From CAYTXJ01 sp965613025 (GTDB taxonomy: Bacteria > Desulfobacterota > DSM-4660 > Desulfatiglandales > JALVMZ01), in the NCBI GenBank assembly GCA_965613025.1, contig CBFDUE010000003.1:1-64000 (forward strand): a stretch of 64,000 nt of DNA, written 5' to 3'. The position numbers and the translations under genes are program-made. How positions within the stretch are numbered: the stretch's first letter is position 1; each line of letters begins with the position of its first letter. Positions 8,261 to 18,622 of the stretch are shown one piece after another. The notes under the pieces are model-generated. The model was not told the DNA's origin and ran no database searches. It saw nothing but the letters and a program-made list of their open reading frames with translations.

Positions 8261-10048
8261 CTATTTAATTATTTGGATATGGAGATCATGGAGTTGAGCA
8301 TCATCAATCTCAGTGGGCGCACCTGTTACAGGGCAGGTAGCTGTCTGAGTCTTTGGAAACGGAATTACCTCCCTGATGGAATCTGCCCCCGTGATTATGG
8401 TAACAAGCCTATCAAATCCAAGTGCAATACCACCGTGAGGAGGAGCCCCATATCTTAATGCCTCAAGGAAAAACCCAAATTTTAACTCTGCCTCACTTGG
8501 ATCTATTCCTAAGATACGAAAAATCTTCTGCTGTAAATCCATCCTGTGGATCCTTATACTTCCGCCACCTATCTCATGGCCATTTAAGACAAGGTCATAT
8601 GCCTTTGCTCCCACCTTTAATGGATCCTTATCTAAGAGATGGAGATCCTCATCTTTGGGAGAAGTAAAGGGATGGTGCATGGATTCTATTCGTTTCTCTT
8701 CCACATTATACTGAAAAAGGGGAAAGTGAGTGATCCACAAAAAACTGAATCTATTTTTATTTAACAATTCCATCTTTTCTGCAACCTTCAATCTCAGATT
8801 GCCAAGGGCTGCCTCTGAAACCTCCTTTTTATCTGCAACTATTAAGATGAGATCACCTAAGTGAAGATCCATCTCTTTTCCTAATTCCTCTTTTTCTCTC
8901 TCATTAATATACCTGGTAATAGGGGAGCTCCACCTATCTTCCTGGATCTTTATCCAAAATAGACCCTTTGCTCCCTCCCCTTTAACTACGGACTCCAACA
9001 CCTCAATATCCTTTCGTGAAAACCTATTACCTCCATCTTTAACCTTTATTGCCTTTATCCTGCCATCTGAATCTATGGTATTCTTAAATATCCGAAATTC
9101 ACTCTCTTTAAAGATAGATGATATATCCTTAATCTCCATTCCAAATCTGGTATCTGGCTTATCAGTTCCAAATCTCTCCATAGCATCTATATAGCTCATT
9201 CTTGGAAAAGGAATGGATATATCAATATCAAGCACCTCCTTAAAAAGATGGTGGATCATCTCCTCTACCACCTCCATTATATCCGATTCCTCCACAAAGG
9301 ACATCTCCATATCAATCTGAGTAAATTCTGGCTGGCGATCTGCCCTTAGATCTTCATCCCTGAAGCACCTTACAATCTGAAAATATCTATCACATCCTCC
9401 GATCATAAGTAGCTGTTTGAAAAGCTGTGGAGATTGGGGAAGGGCATAAAATTTTCCTTTACTTACTCGGCTTGGAACAAGATAGTCCCTTGCGCCTTCA
9501 GGGGTACTCTTTGTCAAAAAAGGGGTCTCTACCTCTATAAAGCCTTTTCCTGAAAGGAAATTCCTGACAGTTAATGCTATCCTGTGTCTCATCCTTATCT
9601 TTTCAAATACCTGCCTTCTTCTAAGCTCCAGATAACGATATCTGAGCCTAAGAGTTTCAGATGCATCAATCTTTCCATGGATCTGGAAAGGCGGAATATC
9701 AGAGCTATTAAGTATCCTTAACTGCTCTGCCTTAACCTCTATCTGACCAGTTGGAAGATTGGGGTTTTCCTGTCCCTTTAATCTCAGAGCCACTTTCCCC
9801 TTTATAGCTATGACCCATTCATCTCTAAGACCATGGGCCTTTTTATGGGCATCTTCAGAAACAGTAGGGTCAAAGACCACCTGAGTTATTCCTTCCCTAT
9901 CCCTCAGATCCACAAATATGAGCTTTCCAAGATCCCTCCTTCTCTCTACCCATCCCATTAAAACCACTTCCATACCTTCATGCTCTTTACGAAGGCTGCC
10001 ACAGTCATGGGTCCTCTTCCACCCTTTCATCCCTTCAATTAGATCCAT
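8261..10048 (-). CDS. aspS: Aspartyl-tRNA synthetase
   Basis: A 595-residue class II synthetase that charges tRNA-Asp, and probably tRNA-Asn given the bacterial type. The N-terminal OB anticodon-binding domain (MGWVERRRDLGKLIFVDLRDREG) is followed by class II motif 1, motif 2 (FRDEDLRADRQPEFTQIDME) and, after the GAD insertion domain, motif 3 (GIALGFDRL). Length is normal. The ATG has GGGAGAG upstream and overlaps the end of hisS by 14 bases, so hisS and aspS form an operon, a common bacterial arrangement. Confidence 0.97.
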   Translation of the reverse strand: MDLIEGMKGWKRTHDCGSLRKEHEGMEVVLMGWVERRRDLGKLIFVDLRDREGITQVVFDPTVSEDAHKKAHGLRDEWVIAIKGKVALRLKGQENPNLPTGQIEVKAEQLRILNSSDIPPFQIHGKIDASETLRLRYRYLELRRRQVFEKIRMRHRIALTVRNFLSGKGFIEVETPFLTKSTPEGARDYLVPSRVSKGKFYALPQSPQLFKQLLMIGGCDRYFQIVRCFRDEDLRADRQPEFTQIDMEMSFVEESDIMEVVEEMIHHLFKEVLDIDISIPFPRMSYIDAMERFGTDKPDTRFGMEIKDISSIFKESEFRIFKNTIDSDGRIKAIKVKDGGNRFSRKDIEVLESVVKGEGAKGLFWIKIQEDRWSSPITRYINEREKEELGKEMDLHLGDLILIVADKKEVSEAALGNLRLKVAEKMELLNKNRFSFLWITHFPLFQYNVEEKRIESMHHPFTSPKDEDLHLLDKDPLKVGAKAYDLVLNGHEIGGGSIRIHRMDLQQKIFRILGIDPSEAELKFGFFLEALRYGAPPHGGIALGFDRLVTIITGADSIREVIPFPKTQTATCPVTGAPTEIDDAQLHDLHIQIIK

Positions 10049-11315
10049 TATTATCTCTCCCAGATAAGATCTCTTTTAGGTTATCTATGAGATTATCCAT
10101 ATAGATCTCCTGCTGATTCCCCTCCTTCATATCCCGAAATATCACCTTACCCTTTTCAAGCTCATCCTCTCCTACAATAACAGCTGCCTTTGTTCCCATC
10201 TTATCTGCCATCCTGAGTTGAGCCTTTAAGCTCTTAGGACTATAGCTCATCTCTGCCCTTATACCATTATCCCTTAGAAGCATCATCCATCTTGTCCCTA
10301 TCCTTTTAGCCCTATCACCCAAACAGGCAATAAAGATATCTGGAAGGATTAGAGCAGGCTTTAGATCATCACTGATAAGCGATATAAGCCTTTCCATTCC
10401 AATTGCAAAGCCTATGGCAGGTATTTCAGGCCCACCCAGTGTCTTGATAAGTCCGTCATATCTGCCACCACCCACAATCGCATTTTGGGCACCCAAAGAG
10501 GAACTCTGAATCTCAAAGGCAGTTCTTGTATAATAGTCAAGACCTCTTACAAGTCTGGGATTTAGCTCATATTCCACCCCATTTTCCTTTAACATATCTA
10601 AGAGATTCTGTAGATGAGCCTTACATTCAGGACACAGAAAATGAAGGATATTGGGAGCCTTATCCATTGCATCTCTGCAATCAGGCATCTTACAATCAAA
10701 TACCCTAAGAGGATTACTGTCTGCCCTTCTTTTACAGTCTATACATAGGGTGTCTTTAACCGTCTTTAAATATCCGATAAGTTCTCTCTTAAAGAGGCCT
10801 CTACAGTTGCTACATCCAATGGAATTGATATATAAGGTAATATCTTTAATTTGAAATATCTCCATGAGCTTCATGGATACCACTATGATTTCCATATCAG
10901 ATAGAGGACCAGGATCACCTAATATTTCCGCATTCAGTTGATGAAACTGTCTGAATCTGCCCTTCTGTGGTCTTTCGTGTCTAAACATGGGACCAATGGT
11001 ATAGAGCTTTAGGATCTGGGATCTATTATAGAGCCTATTTTGAATATATGCCCTGACAATGGATGCGGTGGCTTCAGGTCTAAGTGAGATGGATCTTCCC
11101 TTTGAATCCTTGAAGGAGTACATCTCTTTACTTACAATATCAGTCTCTTTTCCGATGCTCCTTTTAAAGAGTTCTGTATATTCTAAAATTGGGGTTCTGA
11201 TCTCTTTAAAGCCATGCAGGTGAAAGATTTCCCTTGCCTTTGATTCAACCCACTGCCAAAGTCCTGTTTCTTCTGGTAAGATGTCCCTAAACCCTTTAAT
11301 TGCGCGGATTTCCAT
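10035..11315 (-). CDS. hisS: Histidyl-tRNA synthetase
   Basis: A 426-residue class II synthetase for tRNA-His. Visible motifs: GFRDILPEE at the N terminus, motif 2 (MFRHERPQKGRFRQFHQ), the histidine-binding block LVRGLDYYTRTAFE, motif 3 (AIGFAIGMERL), and a C-terminal anticodon-binding domain. A Cys-rich insertion (CSNC ... CIDC ... CPEC, about 180-230) occurs in many bacterial HisRS and may bind zinc. The start lies 5 bases after the stop of the small gene at 11321-11530. Confidence 0.97.
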   Translation of the reverse strand: MEIRAIKGFRDILPEETGLWQWVESKAREIFHLHGFKEIRTPILEYTELFKRSIGKETDIVSKEMYSFKDSKGRSISLRPEATASIVRAYIQNRLYNRSQILKLYTIGPMFRHERPQKGRFRQFHQLNAEILGDPGPLSDMEIIVVSMKLMEIFQIKDITLYINSIGCSNCRGLFKRELIGYLKTVKDTLCIDCKRRADSNPLRVFDCKMPDCRDAMDKAPNILHFLCPECKAHLQNLLDMLKENGVEYELNPRLVRGLDYYTRTAFEIQSSSLGAQNAIVGGGRYDGLIKTLGGPEIPAIGFAIGMERLISLISDDLKPALILPDIFIACLGDRAKRIGTRWMMLLRDNGIRAEMSYSPKSLKAQLRMADKMGTKAAVIVGEDELEKGKVIFRDMKEGNQQEIYMDNLIDNLKEILSGRDNNGSN

Positions 11316-11320
11316 GGTTA

Positions 11321-11530
11321 TTATCTTACTTCAATCTTCTGGGCATCTATATTCTTTTTGTCAACGGATTCAAGCTGTGTGATTCTGAGATCAATTAAAG
11401 ATCTAAATGCCTTAAGAAACTCTATCTTTGACTGTCTAAGATGTCTTCTAAATTCTGACTCTGAGCCAAAAGCCTGATTTACGATACTAATTATCTTAGT
11501 AAGTGGACAGGATACCTGCTCATTTTTCAT
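11321..11530 (-). CDS. Small hypothetical protein heading the hisS-aspS operon (69 aa)
   Basis: A 69-residue, soluble, mostly helical protein of no family I recognise. It has an AAAGGAGGTG ribosome site just upstream of its ATG and ends 5 bases before hisS, so it is a real gene and the probable first gene of the hisS-aspS transcript. It contains one Cys (C8) and a helical, basic centre (FRRHLRQSKIEFLKAFRSL). No function can be assigned. Confidence 0.6.
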   Translation of the reverse strand: MKNEQVSCPLTKIISIVNQAFGSESEFRRHLRQSKIEFLKAFRSLIDLRITQLESVDKKNIDAQKIEVR

Positions 11531-11699
11531 GACCTATCACACCTCCTTTATAAAGATTTGGACTTTTTATATTTTCTTATATTATCCTTCTTTTGATCAA
11601 TGGAATATTTTTAGTATCATAAATTTTAGCTTGAAGAGGGACTATTTTTAAAGAGAAATGACTGATATTATTAAAATTGATAGTAAAACAATTCTTTAA

Positions 11700-12914
11700 T
11701 CAGCCCTCTAAGAATCTGATCTCTAAATGATCCTCTCTCCATTTTGCAGTGATATCCTTTGCTGAAAACACCTGGCGTGGTAAGGGAATATGTCTTTTAA
11801 ATGCACCTATCCTAACTACTAATTCATCTTCTATACGGTTTAACTCTATATCTTCCTTCTCTACAAATGGAAGGGTAAGCCTTAGAATATAACAATGATC
11901 CTCTTTTTTAAGACTATATGGATCTCCTCTATAGAAGTGCTCTAATGGGTCTCTATCCCCATATAACCTATCGGCCAGCTCCCTTAGCCTGTCATAGCCC
12001 AATGCCTCGGATTTCATTAGATCCAGATAGAATATAGGAATAGGGTTGAAAAATTCCTGAACCCTCTTTATATAGCCATCTTGGACTCTAAGCCAATCCT
12101 TAAAGAATTCCGTATTAGACAGGGATATATCAGGTATAATCTTGTTAATTATGATACAATCTATGTTCATATGATATAGATAAAAATACATTAATGCCCT
12201 CTGTGTCTCTTTTATAACCACCTTTTCAGGATTGGTTATAAGTCTTACTGAGGTGATGGTGCGATTTAGCAGGATCTCATTTATTCCTTTAAGCCTGTTA
12301 AAGAGTCTTTCAATAGAGTCAAAATATTCCTGATCTGGGATGGGCACATCATACAGCCTCTTTAGCACTCCCCCAGCATATCTTGCAATTGCCCTTTCCA
12401 TCTTAAATATCTTTTTCATATACCACTCTAAGGTAGTAGGAATACTTATGAAACGGATGGATTCTCCAGTTGGTGCACAGTCAAGAATAATTACATCAAA
12501 TAGGGATTCCTTTACATACTTGTTAATATATAACAGAAGACTTACCTCTTCCATTCCAGGGAGAATGGCAAACTCCTCTGCCAATACCTCATCTAACCCG
12601 GTGGTATTTAGAAGTCGTGTAAGATACCTATGGATCTGTCCCCAGTTTCTCTCTATCTCCTCAGATATATCTATCTCCTGAATCCAGAGATTCTCTTCTA
12701 CCTGAAAGGGCTTTCCCCTGTTCTGATCCAAGAGGCCCTTTTCAAGGTCAAATATATCAGAGAGGCTGTGAGCGATATCTAAGGAGATTATGATTGTCCT
12801 GTATCCTAAGGAGGCACTCTTTATACCAGTTGCAGAAGATACTGTTGTCTTTCCTACCCCGCCTTTTCCGGCAAAAAAGATTATCCTTACTCTTCTATCC
12901 ATACAGATAGACAC
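11700..12914 (-). CDS. ArsA/Get3-family ATPase with C-terminal Hsp20-like domain
   Basis: A 404-residue ATPase of the ArsA/GET3 class. The deviant Walker A GKGGVGKTT is near residues 16-24, followed by switch I (DIAHSLSDIFD) and the LDCAPTGE block. The last 80 or so residues (YILRLTLPFVEKEDIEL ... RHIPLPRQVF) look like a small alpha-crystallin/Hsp20-type beta-sandwich, an arrangement known in some ArsA-like proteins. Without arsB or arsD nearby, a role in arsenite export is not supported; handling of membrane proteins or another client is more likely. The start overlaps the ABM gene by 20 bases. A second ATG four codons in (12902) is also possible. Confidence 0.85.
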   Translation of the reverse strand: MSICMDRRVRIIFFAGKGGVGKTTVSSATGIKSASLGYRTIIISLDIAHSLSDIFDLEKGLLDQNRGKPFQVEENLWIQEIDISEEIERNWGQIHRYLTRLLNTTGLDEVLAEEFAILPGMEEVSLLLYINKYVKESLFDVIILDCAPTGESIRFISIPTTLEWYMKKIFKMERAIARYAGGVLKRLYDVPIPDQEYFDSIERLFNRLKGINEILLNRTITSVRLITNPEKVVIKETQRALMYFYLYHMNIDCIIINKIIPDISLSNTEFFKDWLRVQDGYIKRVQEFFNPIPIFYLDLMKSEALGYDRLRELADRLYGDRDPLEHFYRGDPYSLKKEDHCYILRLTLPFVEKEDIELNRIEDELVVRIGAFKRHIPLPRQVFSAKDITAKWREDHLEIRFLEG

Positions 12915-13182
12915 TGTATTGGGTCTCTCTATTTAGGAGCTTATCGATCTTTTCCTGTATCTCCGCTCTATCAGGATCCTCCTTCCAGGCCTTCCAGTCT
13001 TCATAACTCTTCCATGTACTGATTACTAAATATTCTTCAGGGTCTTCAATATTTCTCCAGGTCTCCCCTGAGATATACCCTTTCTGCATCATTGCTCTGG
13101 ATCTGAGCTGATTGAGAAGGGGTAGTATATCTCCTTCCTTGTCTTTTGGAATCTTTCGTCTTATTATAACTTTTACTGCCAT
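12895..13182 (-). CDS. Antibiotic biosynthesis monooxygenase (ABM) domain protein
   Basis: A 95-residue single-domain ABM (dimeric alpha-beta barrel) protein. Visible features: VIIRRKIPKDKE at the start, MMQKGYISGETWRN, and YLVISTWKSYEDWKAW, the usual ABM signature. These small proteins include quinol monooxygenases and heme-degrading enzymes, but many have no known activity. The stop overlaps the ArsA-like gene start, so the two are cotranscribed and coupled. An AAGGAGG ribosome site precedes the ATG. Confidence 0.85.
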   Translation of the reverse strand: MAVKVIIRRKIPKDKEGDILPLLNQLRSRAMMQKGYISGETWRNIEDPEEYLVISTWKSYEDWKAWKEDPDRAEIQEKIDKLLNRETQYSVYLYG

Positions 13183-13254
13183 AGCTTCCTCCTTGTGGAT
13201 TAATTTATTATAATTAGGTGTATATTATCAAGCTAAAATATTGCGGAGACTCAG

Positions 13255-16200
13255 ATGAGACAGGATAATCTTAGCAGATATTTTGAGCTTATAAAAGATA
13301 TGGATAGGGTCTTATCCAAAAGGAATATAAAGGTATGTGGAGTAGAGGGATGCCTTAGAAACTATCTCATATCCCATATTCTAAAGGAAAGAGAAAGGGT
13401 AAGTATAATAATATGTCCTGATGAAAAGACATGTAAAAGTGTCTATCTTGACTGCACCTTCTTTCTTTCAGAACAAAAAGAGGATATCCAATACCCTGAA
13501 AGGAGGGTATTTAGATTTCCCCGATATGATGTATCCCCTTTTACAGGACTGAGTCCCAGAAGGGACATAGTCAAAGAGCGATTGGAATCCCTCTTTATGC
13601 TCTGTTCAGGGGGTAATTCAGTAATTATTACCCCCTTAGAGGCACTAATCTTTAAGATCCTCCCAAAGGATGAATTTTTAGAATCAGTGGATATATTTGA
13701 ACCACAAGAGGAGCTGGATCTGGACTCTCTAAGAGAAAGACTCTTTACTCTGGGATACAGGCCTGTTCCTATGGTTGAGGAAAGGGGTGACTATGCCATA
13801 AGAGGATATGTATTGGATATATTCCCTCCACTGTATTCACTTCCTATAAGGATTGAATTTTGGGGTGAGAGGATAGAATCCATCAGACAATTCAATCCGT
13901 TTAACCAGAGGTCGGTCAGAAGCTTAGATGAGATAATATTAATCCCTTTTAGTGAACTTATATGGAAAAAAGAGAACATACAGAGGGCAAGGGAAAAGGG
14001 AAGGCTTCCTGAAACGCTGAGAGGAATTCCTGGTTTTCCTGGCCAAGAGGCGTGGATAAATCATTTTTACAGGGAATTAAATACACTATTTGACTACTTT
14101 CCAGAAGAGTCTCTTATTATCCTTTTAGATGGAGAAAATATCGAAGAAAAGGCCATTCGGGTGATAGAGAAGGCTGAATCAGAGATAGAAAGATATGCTC
14201 TTGAGGCTGAAAAGAGGGAGCAATATTTTCCAGATACAGAAGGAATCACTCTTGATATAGCCTATCTTACGGAAAAGATCGGAAAGTTTAAAAAGATTCA
14301 GTTTGTTGAATTACCCTTTGAACAGAGAGGAGATGAAGATGAGGTCTTAGAGCTATTTCTTGAAGATTATTCATATGATAGATTGATTTTAGAGTTAGAA
14401 AGTAAAAAGAGGCTTTCCCTTGCGCCTTTAATAGGACAGATAAGATATTGGATAGAGGCAGGAAGCAGGGTAGTGGTGGTATGTAGTTCTGATTCACAGA
14501 TAGAGAGGACAAGAGAGATATTTGAAAATTATGGTGTTAAGGTATGGGATATAAAGGGATGCTGGGGTGATATACCTCTTCAACGAGGATTGTATCTGTG
14601 TAGAGGGGATGTATCAGGTAGTCTATATCTTCCTCAAATAGAGCTCTTTTTGATAGATGAAGATAGCATATATGGTAAGAGAAGAATCTTTAAAAGAGAC
14701 TCTATCTATAGAGAAGGGCTAAGAGAGAGATTTGATACCTCTTCGGATCTAAGAGAGGGAGATTTTGTTGTGCATCAAGAACATGGAATTGGAAGATATA
14801 AGGGCCTTCATAGATTAGAGGTGGATGGCATAATAAATGATTATGTGCTCATTGAATATGCAAATGATGATAGGCTCTATATCCCTTCAGATAGGATAAG
14901 TGTGCTTCAGAAATATATAGGGCCTGATGAGAGGGAACCCAGTCTGGATCAATTAGGAGGAAGGGCATGGTCAACTTCTAAGGAGAGGGTTAAGAGATCA
15001 GTTAAAAAGATTGCCCGACAACTCGTGGAGCTCTATGCCTTAAGAGAGATGCAAAAGGGCTTTGCCTTTAGTCCTCCTGATAACAGATTTAGGGAATTTG
15101 AAGGCACCTTTCCCTATGAAGAGACCCCTGACCAGATAAAGGCCATAGAAGATGTATTAAAAGATATGCAATCAGAAAGACCAATGGATAGGCTTATCTG
15201 TGGAGATGTAGGATTTGGAAAGACAGAGGTGGCACTAAGGGCATCCTTTAAGGCGGTTATGGATGGGAAACAGGTCGCAGTATTGGTTCCAACCACTGTG
15301 CTGGCAGAGCAGCACTGGAGAACATTTAAGGAGAGGATGGAGCCTTACAGGATTCGGGTAGAGGTATTGAGTAGGTTTAGAAGCAGGGCTGAGCAAAAGA
15401 GGATTGTGGCTGAGCTCAGATCCAAAAAGATCGATATAATAATCGGAACACACAGACTCTTGCAGAAGGATGTGGAATTTGCCGATTTAGGAATCTTAAT
15501 TATAGATGAAGAACATAGATTTGGGGTTAAACAGAAGGAAAAGATCAAAAGATACCGAACAAGGGTGGATGTGCTCTCTCTTTCTGCAACCCCCATTCCC
15601 AGAACACTGCAGATGTCCCTGATAGGCATCAGGGACATGAGTCTTATTATGAGCCCCCCTGAAAACCGTTATGCTATACAGACACACATAATTCCATTTG
15701 ATGAGGAGAAGATAAGATATGCCATTGAGATGGAGTTGGAAAGAGCTGGGCAGGTCTTTTTTGTCCATAACAACATAAGGGATATTCATAAGATAGGGGA
15801 TATGGTAAAGGAGTTAGTTCCAGATGCCAATGTGGCTATAGCTCATGGCCAGATGAAAGAGAAGGAGCTGGAAGAGACAATGATTAAATTTATAAGAAAT
15901 GAGATAGATGTGCTTATCTGCACAACCATTATTGAATCGGGATTAGATATCCCCTCTGTAAACACAATAATTATTGATGAAGCAGAGAGATTAGGTCTTT
16001 CACAGATATACCAGTTAAGAGGTAGGGTGGGACGCTCTGATAAGACCGCCTATGCATATCTGGTTATAAGGGATGGGGCAGCCCTTACAAGAGAGGCAGA
16101 AAAGAGGCTTAGAGCACTTATGGAATTTTCCCGACTTGGATCCGGTATCAATCTTGCCTTACATGACCTTAAAATTAGGGGTGGAGGTAATATCCTGGGT

Positions 16201-16746
16201 TTTAATCAGTCTGGACATATATATTCTATAGGATATGAGCTTTACCTTAAATATATAAGAAAGGCCATTGCTGAACTTAAAGGGAAGGAGTGGATTGAAG
16301 ATATAGACCCTGAAATCTCCATTAAGATTCCGGCATATCTACCATCTGAATATGTTCCTGATATGGATCTCAGGTTGTCATTGTATAGAAGACTATCCTC
16401 AGTGGAGGATCATAAAGAGTTAAATAGACTTAGAGAAGAGATAAAAGATAGATTTGGAAGACCTCCCATAGAGGCTCTGAATCTCTTTGATATCATATAT
16501 CTTAGAGTGGGGCTTAAGAGATTAAGGGTGCTTAAGATGAATATGGATCTTAAAGGGGTCATGCTAAGATTTTCAAAAGATACCATATTATCACCTAAAA
16601 AGCTCATAGAGTCTTTTAAGTTAATGGGACTTAATATGAGATTTTTAAGGGATGACACCTTATATATTAATAAAAACAGCAGGGATATTAAAGAGAGCCT
16701 TGAATATGGAAAGGAACTCATTGATCAATTACTTTCCCTGATATAA
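13255..16746 (+). CDS. mfd: Transcription-repair coupling factor
   Basis: A 1163-residue protein of full Mfd length. It displaces stalled RNA polymerase and recruits nucleotide excision repair. The N-terminal third is the UvrB-like region. The RNA polymerase-interacting domain is marked by FVVHQEHGIGRYKGL (about 502-516). The RecG-like translocase has Walker A GDVGFGKTE, the DEEH box (IIDEEHRFGVKQ) and motif VI QLRGRVGRS. The TRCF C-terminal domain ends the protein. It heads a plus-strand run that continues with the SurA-like gene 76 bases later. Confidence 0.97.
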   Translation: MRQDNLSRYFELIKDMDRVLSKRNIKVCGVEGCLRNYLISHILKERERVSIIICPDEKTCKSVYLDCTFFLSEQKEDIQYPERRVFRFPRYDVSPFTGLSPRRDIVKERLESLFMLCSGGNSVIITPLEALIFKILPKDEFLESVDIFEPQEELDLDSLRERLFTLGYRPVPMVEERGDYAIRGYVLDIFPPLYSLPIRIEFWGERIESIRQFNPFNQRSVRSLDEIILIPFSELIWKKENIQRAREKGRLPETLRGIPGFPGQEAWINHFYRELNTLFDYFPEESLIILLDGENIEEKAIRVIEKAESEIERYALEAEKREQYFPDTEGITLDIAYLTEKIGKFKKIQFVELPFEQRGDEDEVLELFLEDYSYDRLILELESKKRLSLAPLIGQIRYWIEAGSRVVVVCSSDSQIERTREIFENYGVKVWDIKGCWGDIPLQRGLYLCRGDVSGSLYLPQIELFLIDEDSIYGKRRIFKRDSIYREGLRERFDTSSDLREGDFVVHQEHGIGRYKGLHRLEVDGIINDYVLIEYANDDRLYIPSDRISVLQKYIGPDEREPSLDQLGGRAWSTSKERVKRSVKKIARQLVELYALREMQKGFAFSPPDNRFREFEGTFPYEETPDQIKAIEDVLKDMQSERPMDRLICGDVGFGKTEVALRASFKAVMDGKQVAVLVPTTVLAEQHWRTFKERMEPYRIRVEVLSRFRSRAEQKRIVAELRSKKIDIIIGTHRLLQKDVEFADLGILIIDEEHRFGVKQKEKIKRYRTRVDVLSLSATPIPRTLQMSLIGIRDMSLIMSPPENRYAIQTHIIPFDEEKIRYAIEMELERAGQVFFVHNNIRDIHKIGDMVKELVPDANVAIAHGQMKEKELEETMIKFIRNEIDVLICTTIIESGLDIPSVNTIIIDEAERLGLSQIYQLRGRVGRSDKTAYAYLVIRDGAALTREAEKRLRALMEFSRLGSGINLALHDLKIRGGGNILGFNQSGHIYSIGYELYLKYIRKAIAELKGKEWIEDIDPEISIKIPAYLPSEYVPDMDLRLSLYRRLSSVEDHKELNRLREEIKDRFGRPPIEALNLFDIIYLRVGLKRLRVLKMNMDLKGVMLRFSKDTILSPKKLIESFKLMGLNMRFLRDDTLYINKNSRDIKESLEYGKELIDQLLSLI

Positions 16747-16822
16747 AGATACCTTAGAAATAACTTTAAAATGGGATTCTATGATGTTAAATTAGATAGA
16801 TAAAAAATAATAAGGAGAGTAT

Positions 16823-17782
16823 ATGAAAAGGACTGCACTACTTATATCCCTATTTTTTCTGATCCTTCCTCTATCCTTAGCATATTCAGAAGTGATCAAC
16901 AGGATTGTTGCCTTTGTAAATGATGATATTATAACCCTATATGAGTTAGAAGACAGGATAAGACAGGTTACCGGATATTTCCCTACAAAACTTAAAGACA
17001 TGGATAAACAGGCCTATATTAATGCCAGAAAGATGGTTTTAGAGGAGATGATAAATGAAAAGCTCACCGAACAGAAGATAGAAGAGCTGGGAATAGAGGT
17101 AAGAGATTCAGAGATAGATGATGCTATTGAAAGGATCAAACAGATAAATGGATGGACTCAGGAAGATCTCCTTGAAAGGCTAAAAGAGGAGAGGATAAGT
17201 TACGGTAAATATAGGCAGAGGATTAAAGAGGATCTCAAAAAGGTAAAGCTTATAAATAGGGAGGTAAAATCAAAGATCCTTATTAAGGATAGTCAGGTAG
17301 AGAAGTATTATAGAGAACATAGAGATGAATTTATGGAAGAGGAAGAGGTGGAGCTGGCATGTATCTTTTTATTCCCTAAATCAAAAGAGGAAGGAGAGTT
17401 AAAAGATCTTAAGGAAAAGGCCTGGGCCATCTATAAGGAGATAAAAGAAGGAGAGGATTTTGGTAAGATGGCAAAGAGATATTCAATGGGGCCAGGTGCA
17501 GAGGATGGCGGAAAAATAGGCAGCTTCAAGGTCTTTCACCTTGACCCTGTGCTTAAAAAGGCAATTGAAGGTCTTCCTAAAGGAGAAATCACTGAACCTA
17601 TTGTAACGGAGCAGGGTATTAGGATTATTAAGGTGCTAAACAGGACAGGTGGTCAGATAAAGGGATTATCAGATGTAAGAGATAAGATAATGGATATCCT
17701 CTATAGGGATGAAGTAAAGCGAAGATATAACAGATGGATTGAAGAAGTGAAGAAGAGATCCTATATAAAAGTGGTATTTTAA
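16823..17782 (+). CDS. SurA-like periplasmic peptidyl-prolyl isomerase/chaperone
   Basis: A 319-residue exported foldase. It has a signal peptide (KRTALLISLFFLILPLSLAYS), a SurA N-terminal chaperone domain (INRIVAFVNDDIITLYELE, about 24-45) and one parvulin-type PPIase domain (about 170-265, with the GGKIGSF block). Classical SurA has two parvulin domains; this one has one. Expected role: folding of outer-membrane proteins in the periplasm. ATG is preceded by AAGGAGAG. It is followed by the RodZ-like gene 13 bases downstream. Confidence 0.88.
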   Translation: MKRTALLISLFFLILPLSLAYSEVINRIVAFVNDDIITLYELEDRIRQVTGYFPTKLKDMDKQAYINARKMVLEEMINEKLTEQKIEELGIEVRDSEIDDAIERIKQINGWTQEDLLERLKEERISYGKYRQRIKEDLKKVKLINREVKSKILIKDSQVEKYYREHRDEFMEEEEVELACIFLFPKSKEEGELKDLKEKAWAIYKEIKEGEDFGKMAKRYSMGPGAEDGGKIGSFKVFHLDPVLKKAIEGLPKGEITEPIVTEQGIRIIKVLNRTGGQIKGLSDVRDKIMDILYRDEVKRRYNRWIEEVKKRSYIKVVF

Positions 17783-17795
17783 GAAGAAAAGAGCT

Positions 17796-18608
17796 ATGGA
17801 ACAGAGCAAGAGCACTGAAGATAGTAAAGAACAGGGCTTGGGAAGATATCTCAGGAGGGAGCGGGAAAACAGGGGCTATAGTATAGAAAAATTGGCCTCC
17901 ATTACAAGACTTAGGCCTGAGATAATTAAGGCGATAGAGAAAGAGGAATGGGATAAGATGCCCGCTCCTGTCTTTGTAAGAGGATTTATTAGATCATATA
18001 TTCAGGCATTAGGTCTTGATAAGGAAAAGATCTTTCAGAGATTTAAGTATATTCCAAAAGTAGAGGCAGAGGCTCCTGAGATCTTAATGCCAAAACAGGA
18101 AGGCATCTCTAAAAGATTCTTCATCTATGGTTCAATTATAATAATCTTTATATCTTTGATCTCTATAATTACAATTAAAAAGGTGAAAAATACCTATAGT
18201 CCCATTACCCCTTCTATTACCATTCCTTCACAGGACAGGGGAGCCCTAAAAAGATCTGTTCCTACCAGAGAGGTGAAGGATTCAAAAGTGGGTCATATCC
18301 AAAAGGTTGAAAAAGAGAGACAGATAAAGGCGAGCCCAGAGTCCACTTTTAAACACACCCTCATCTGTAAAGCAAAGGATAGATGCTGGCTCAGCATCTC
18401 CATTGATGGTTTAAAAAATAAGGAACTATTGCTTGAGCCGGGAGACTCTATAAGATGGGGCTTTAACGATAGGATAGATCTGATAATAGGAAATGCAGGT
18501 GGAGTTGAGCTTGAATATGATGGGGATAGGATCCTTAAGCTTGGTAAGAAGGGTGAGGTAAAGAGGATCTCTATTCCCAATGATCTTAAAGAGGTCAAAA
18601 ACAGATAG
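17796..18608 (+). CDS. RodZ-like HTH/transmembrane/DUF4115 protein
   Basis: A 270-residue single-pass membrane protein. The N-terminal HTH_25 domain (GRYLRRERENRGYSIEKLASITRL, about 15-70, with FVRGFIRSYIQALGLD) is the RodZ cytoplasmic domain. A transmembrane helix follows (about 111-127, FIYGSIIIIFISLISII), then a proline/serine-rich linker and a C-terminal DUF4115 beta domain (CWLSISIDG ... LLLEPGDSIRW). RodZ links MreB to cell-shape synthesis. No mreB is in the window, so the name is given as a family likeness. Confidence 0.87.
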   Translation: MEQSKSTEDSKEQGLGRYLRRERENRGYSIEKLASITRLRPEIIKAIEKEEWDKMPAPVFVRGFIRSYIQALGLDKEKIFQRFKYIPKVEAEAPEILMPKQEGISKRFFIYGSIIIIFISLISIITIKKVKNTYSPITPSITIPSQDRGALKRSVPTREVKDSKVGHIQKVEKERQIKASPESTFKHTLICKAKDRCWLSISIDGLKNKELLLEPGDSIRWGFNDRIDLIIGNAGGVELEYDGDRILKLGKKGEVKRISIPNDLKEVKNR

Positions 18609-18622
18609 ATGGGGAGGGAGGT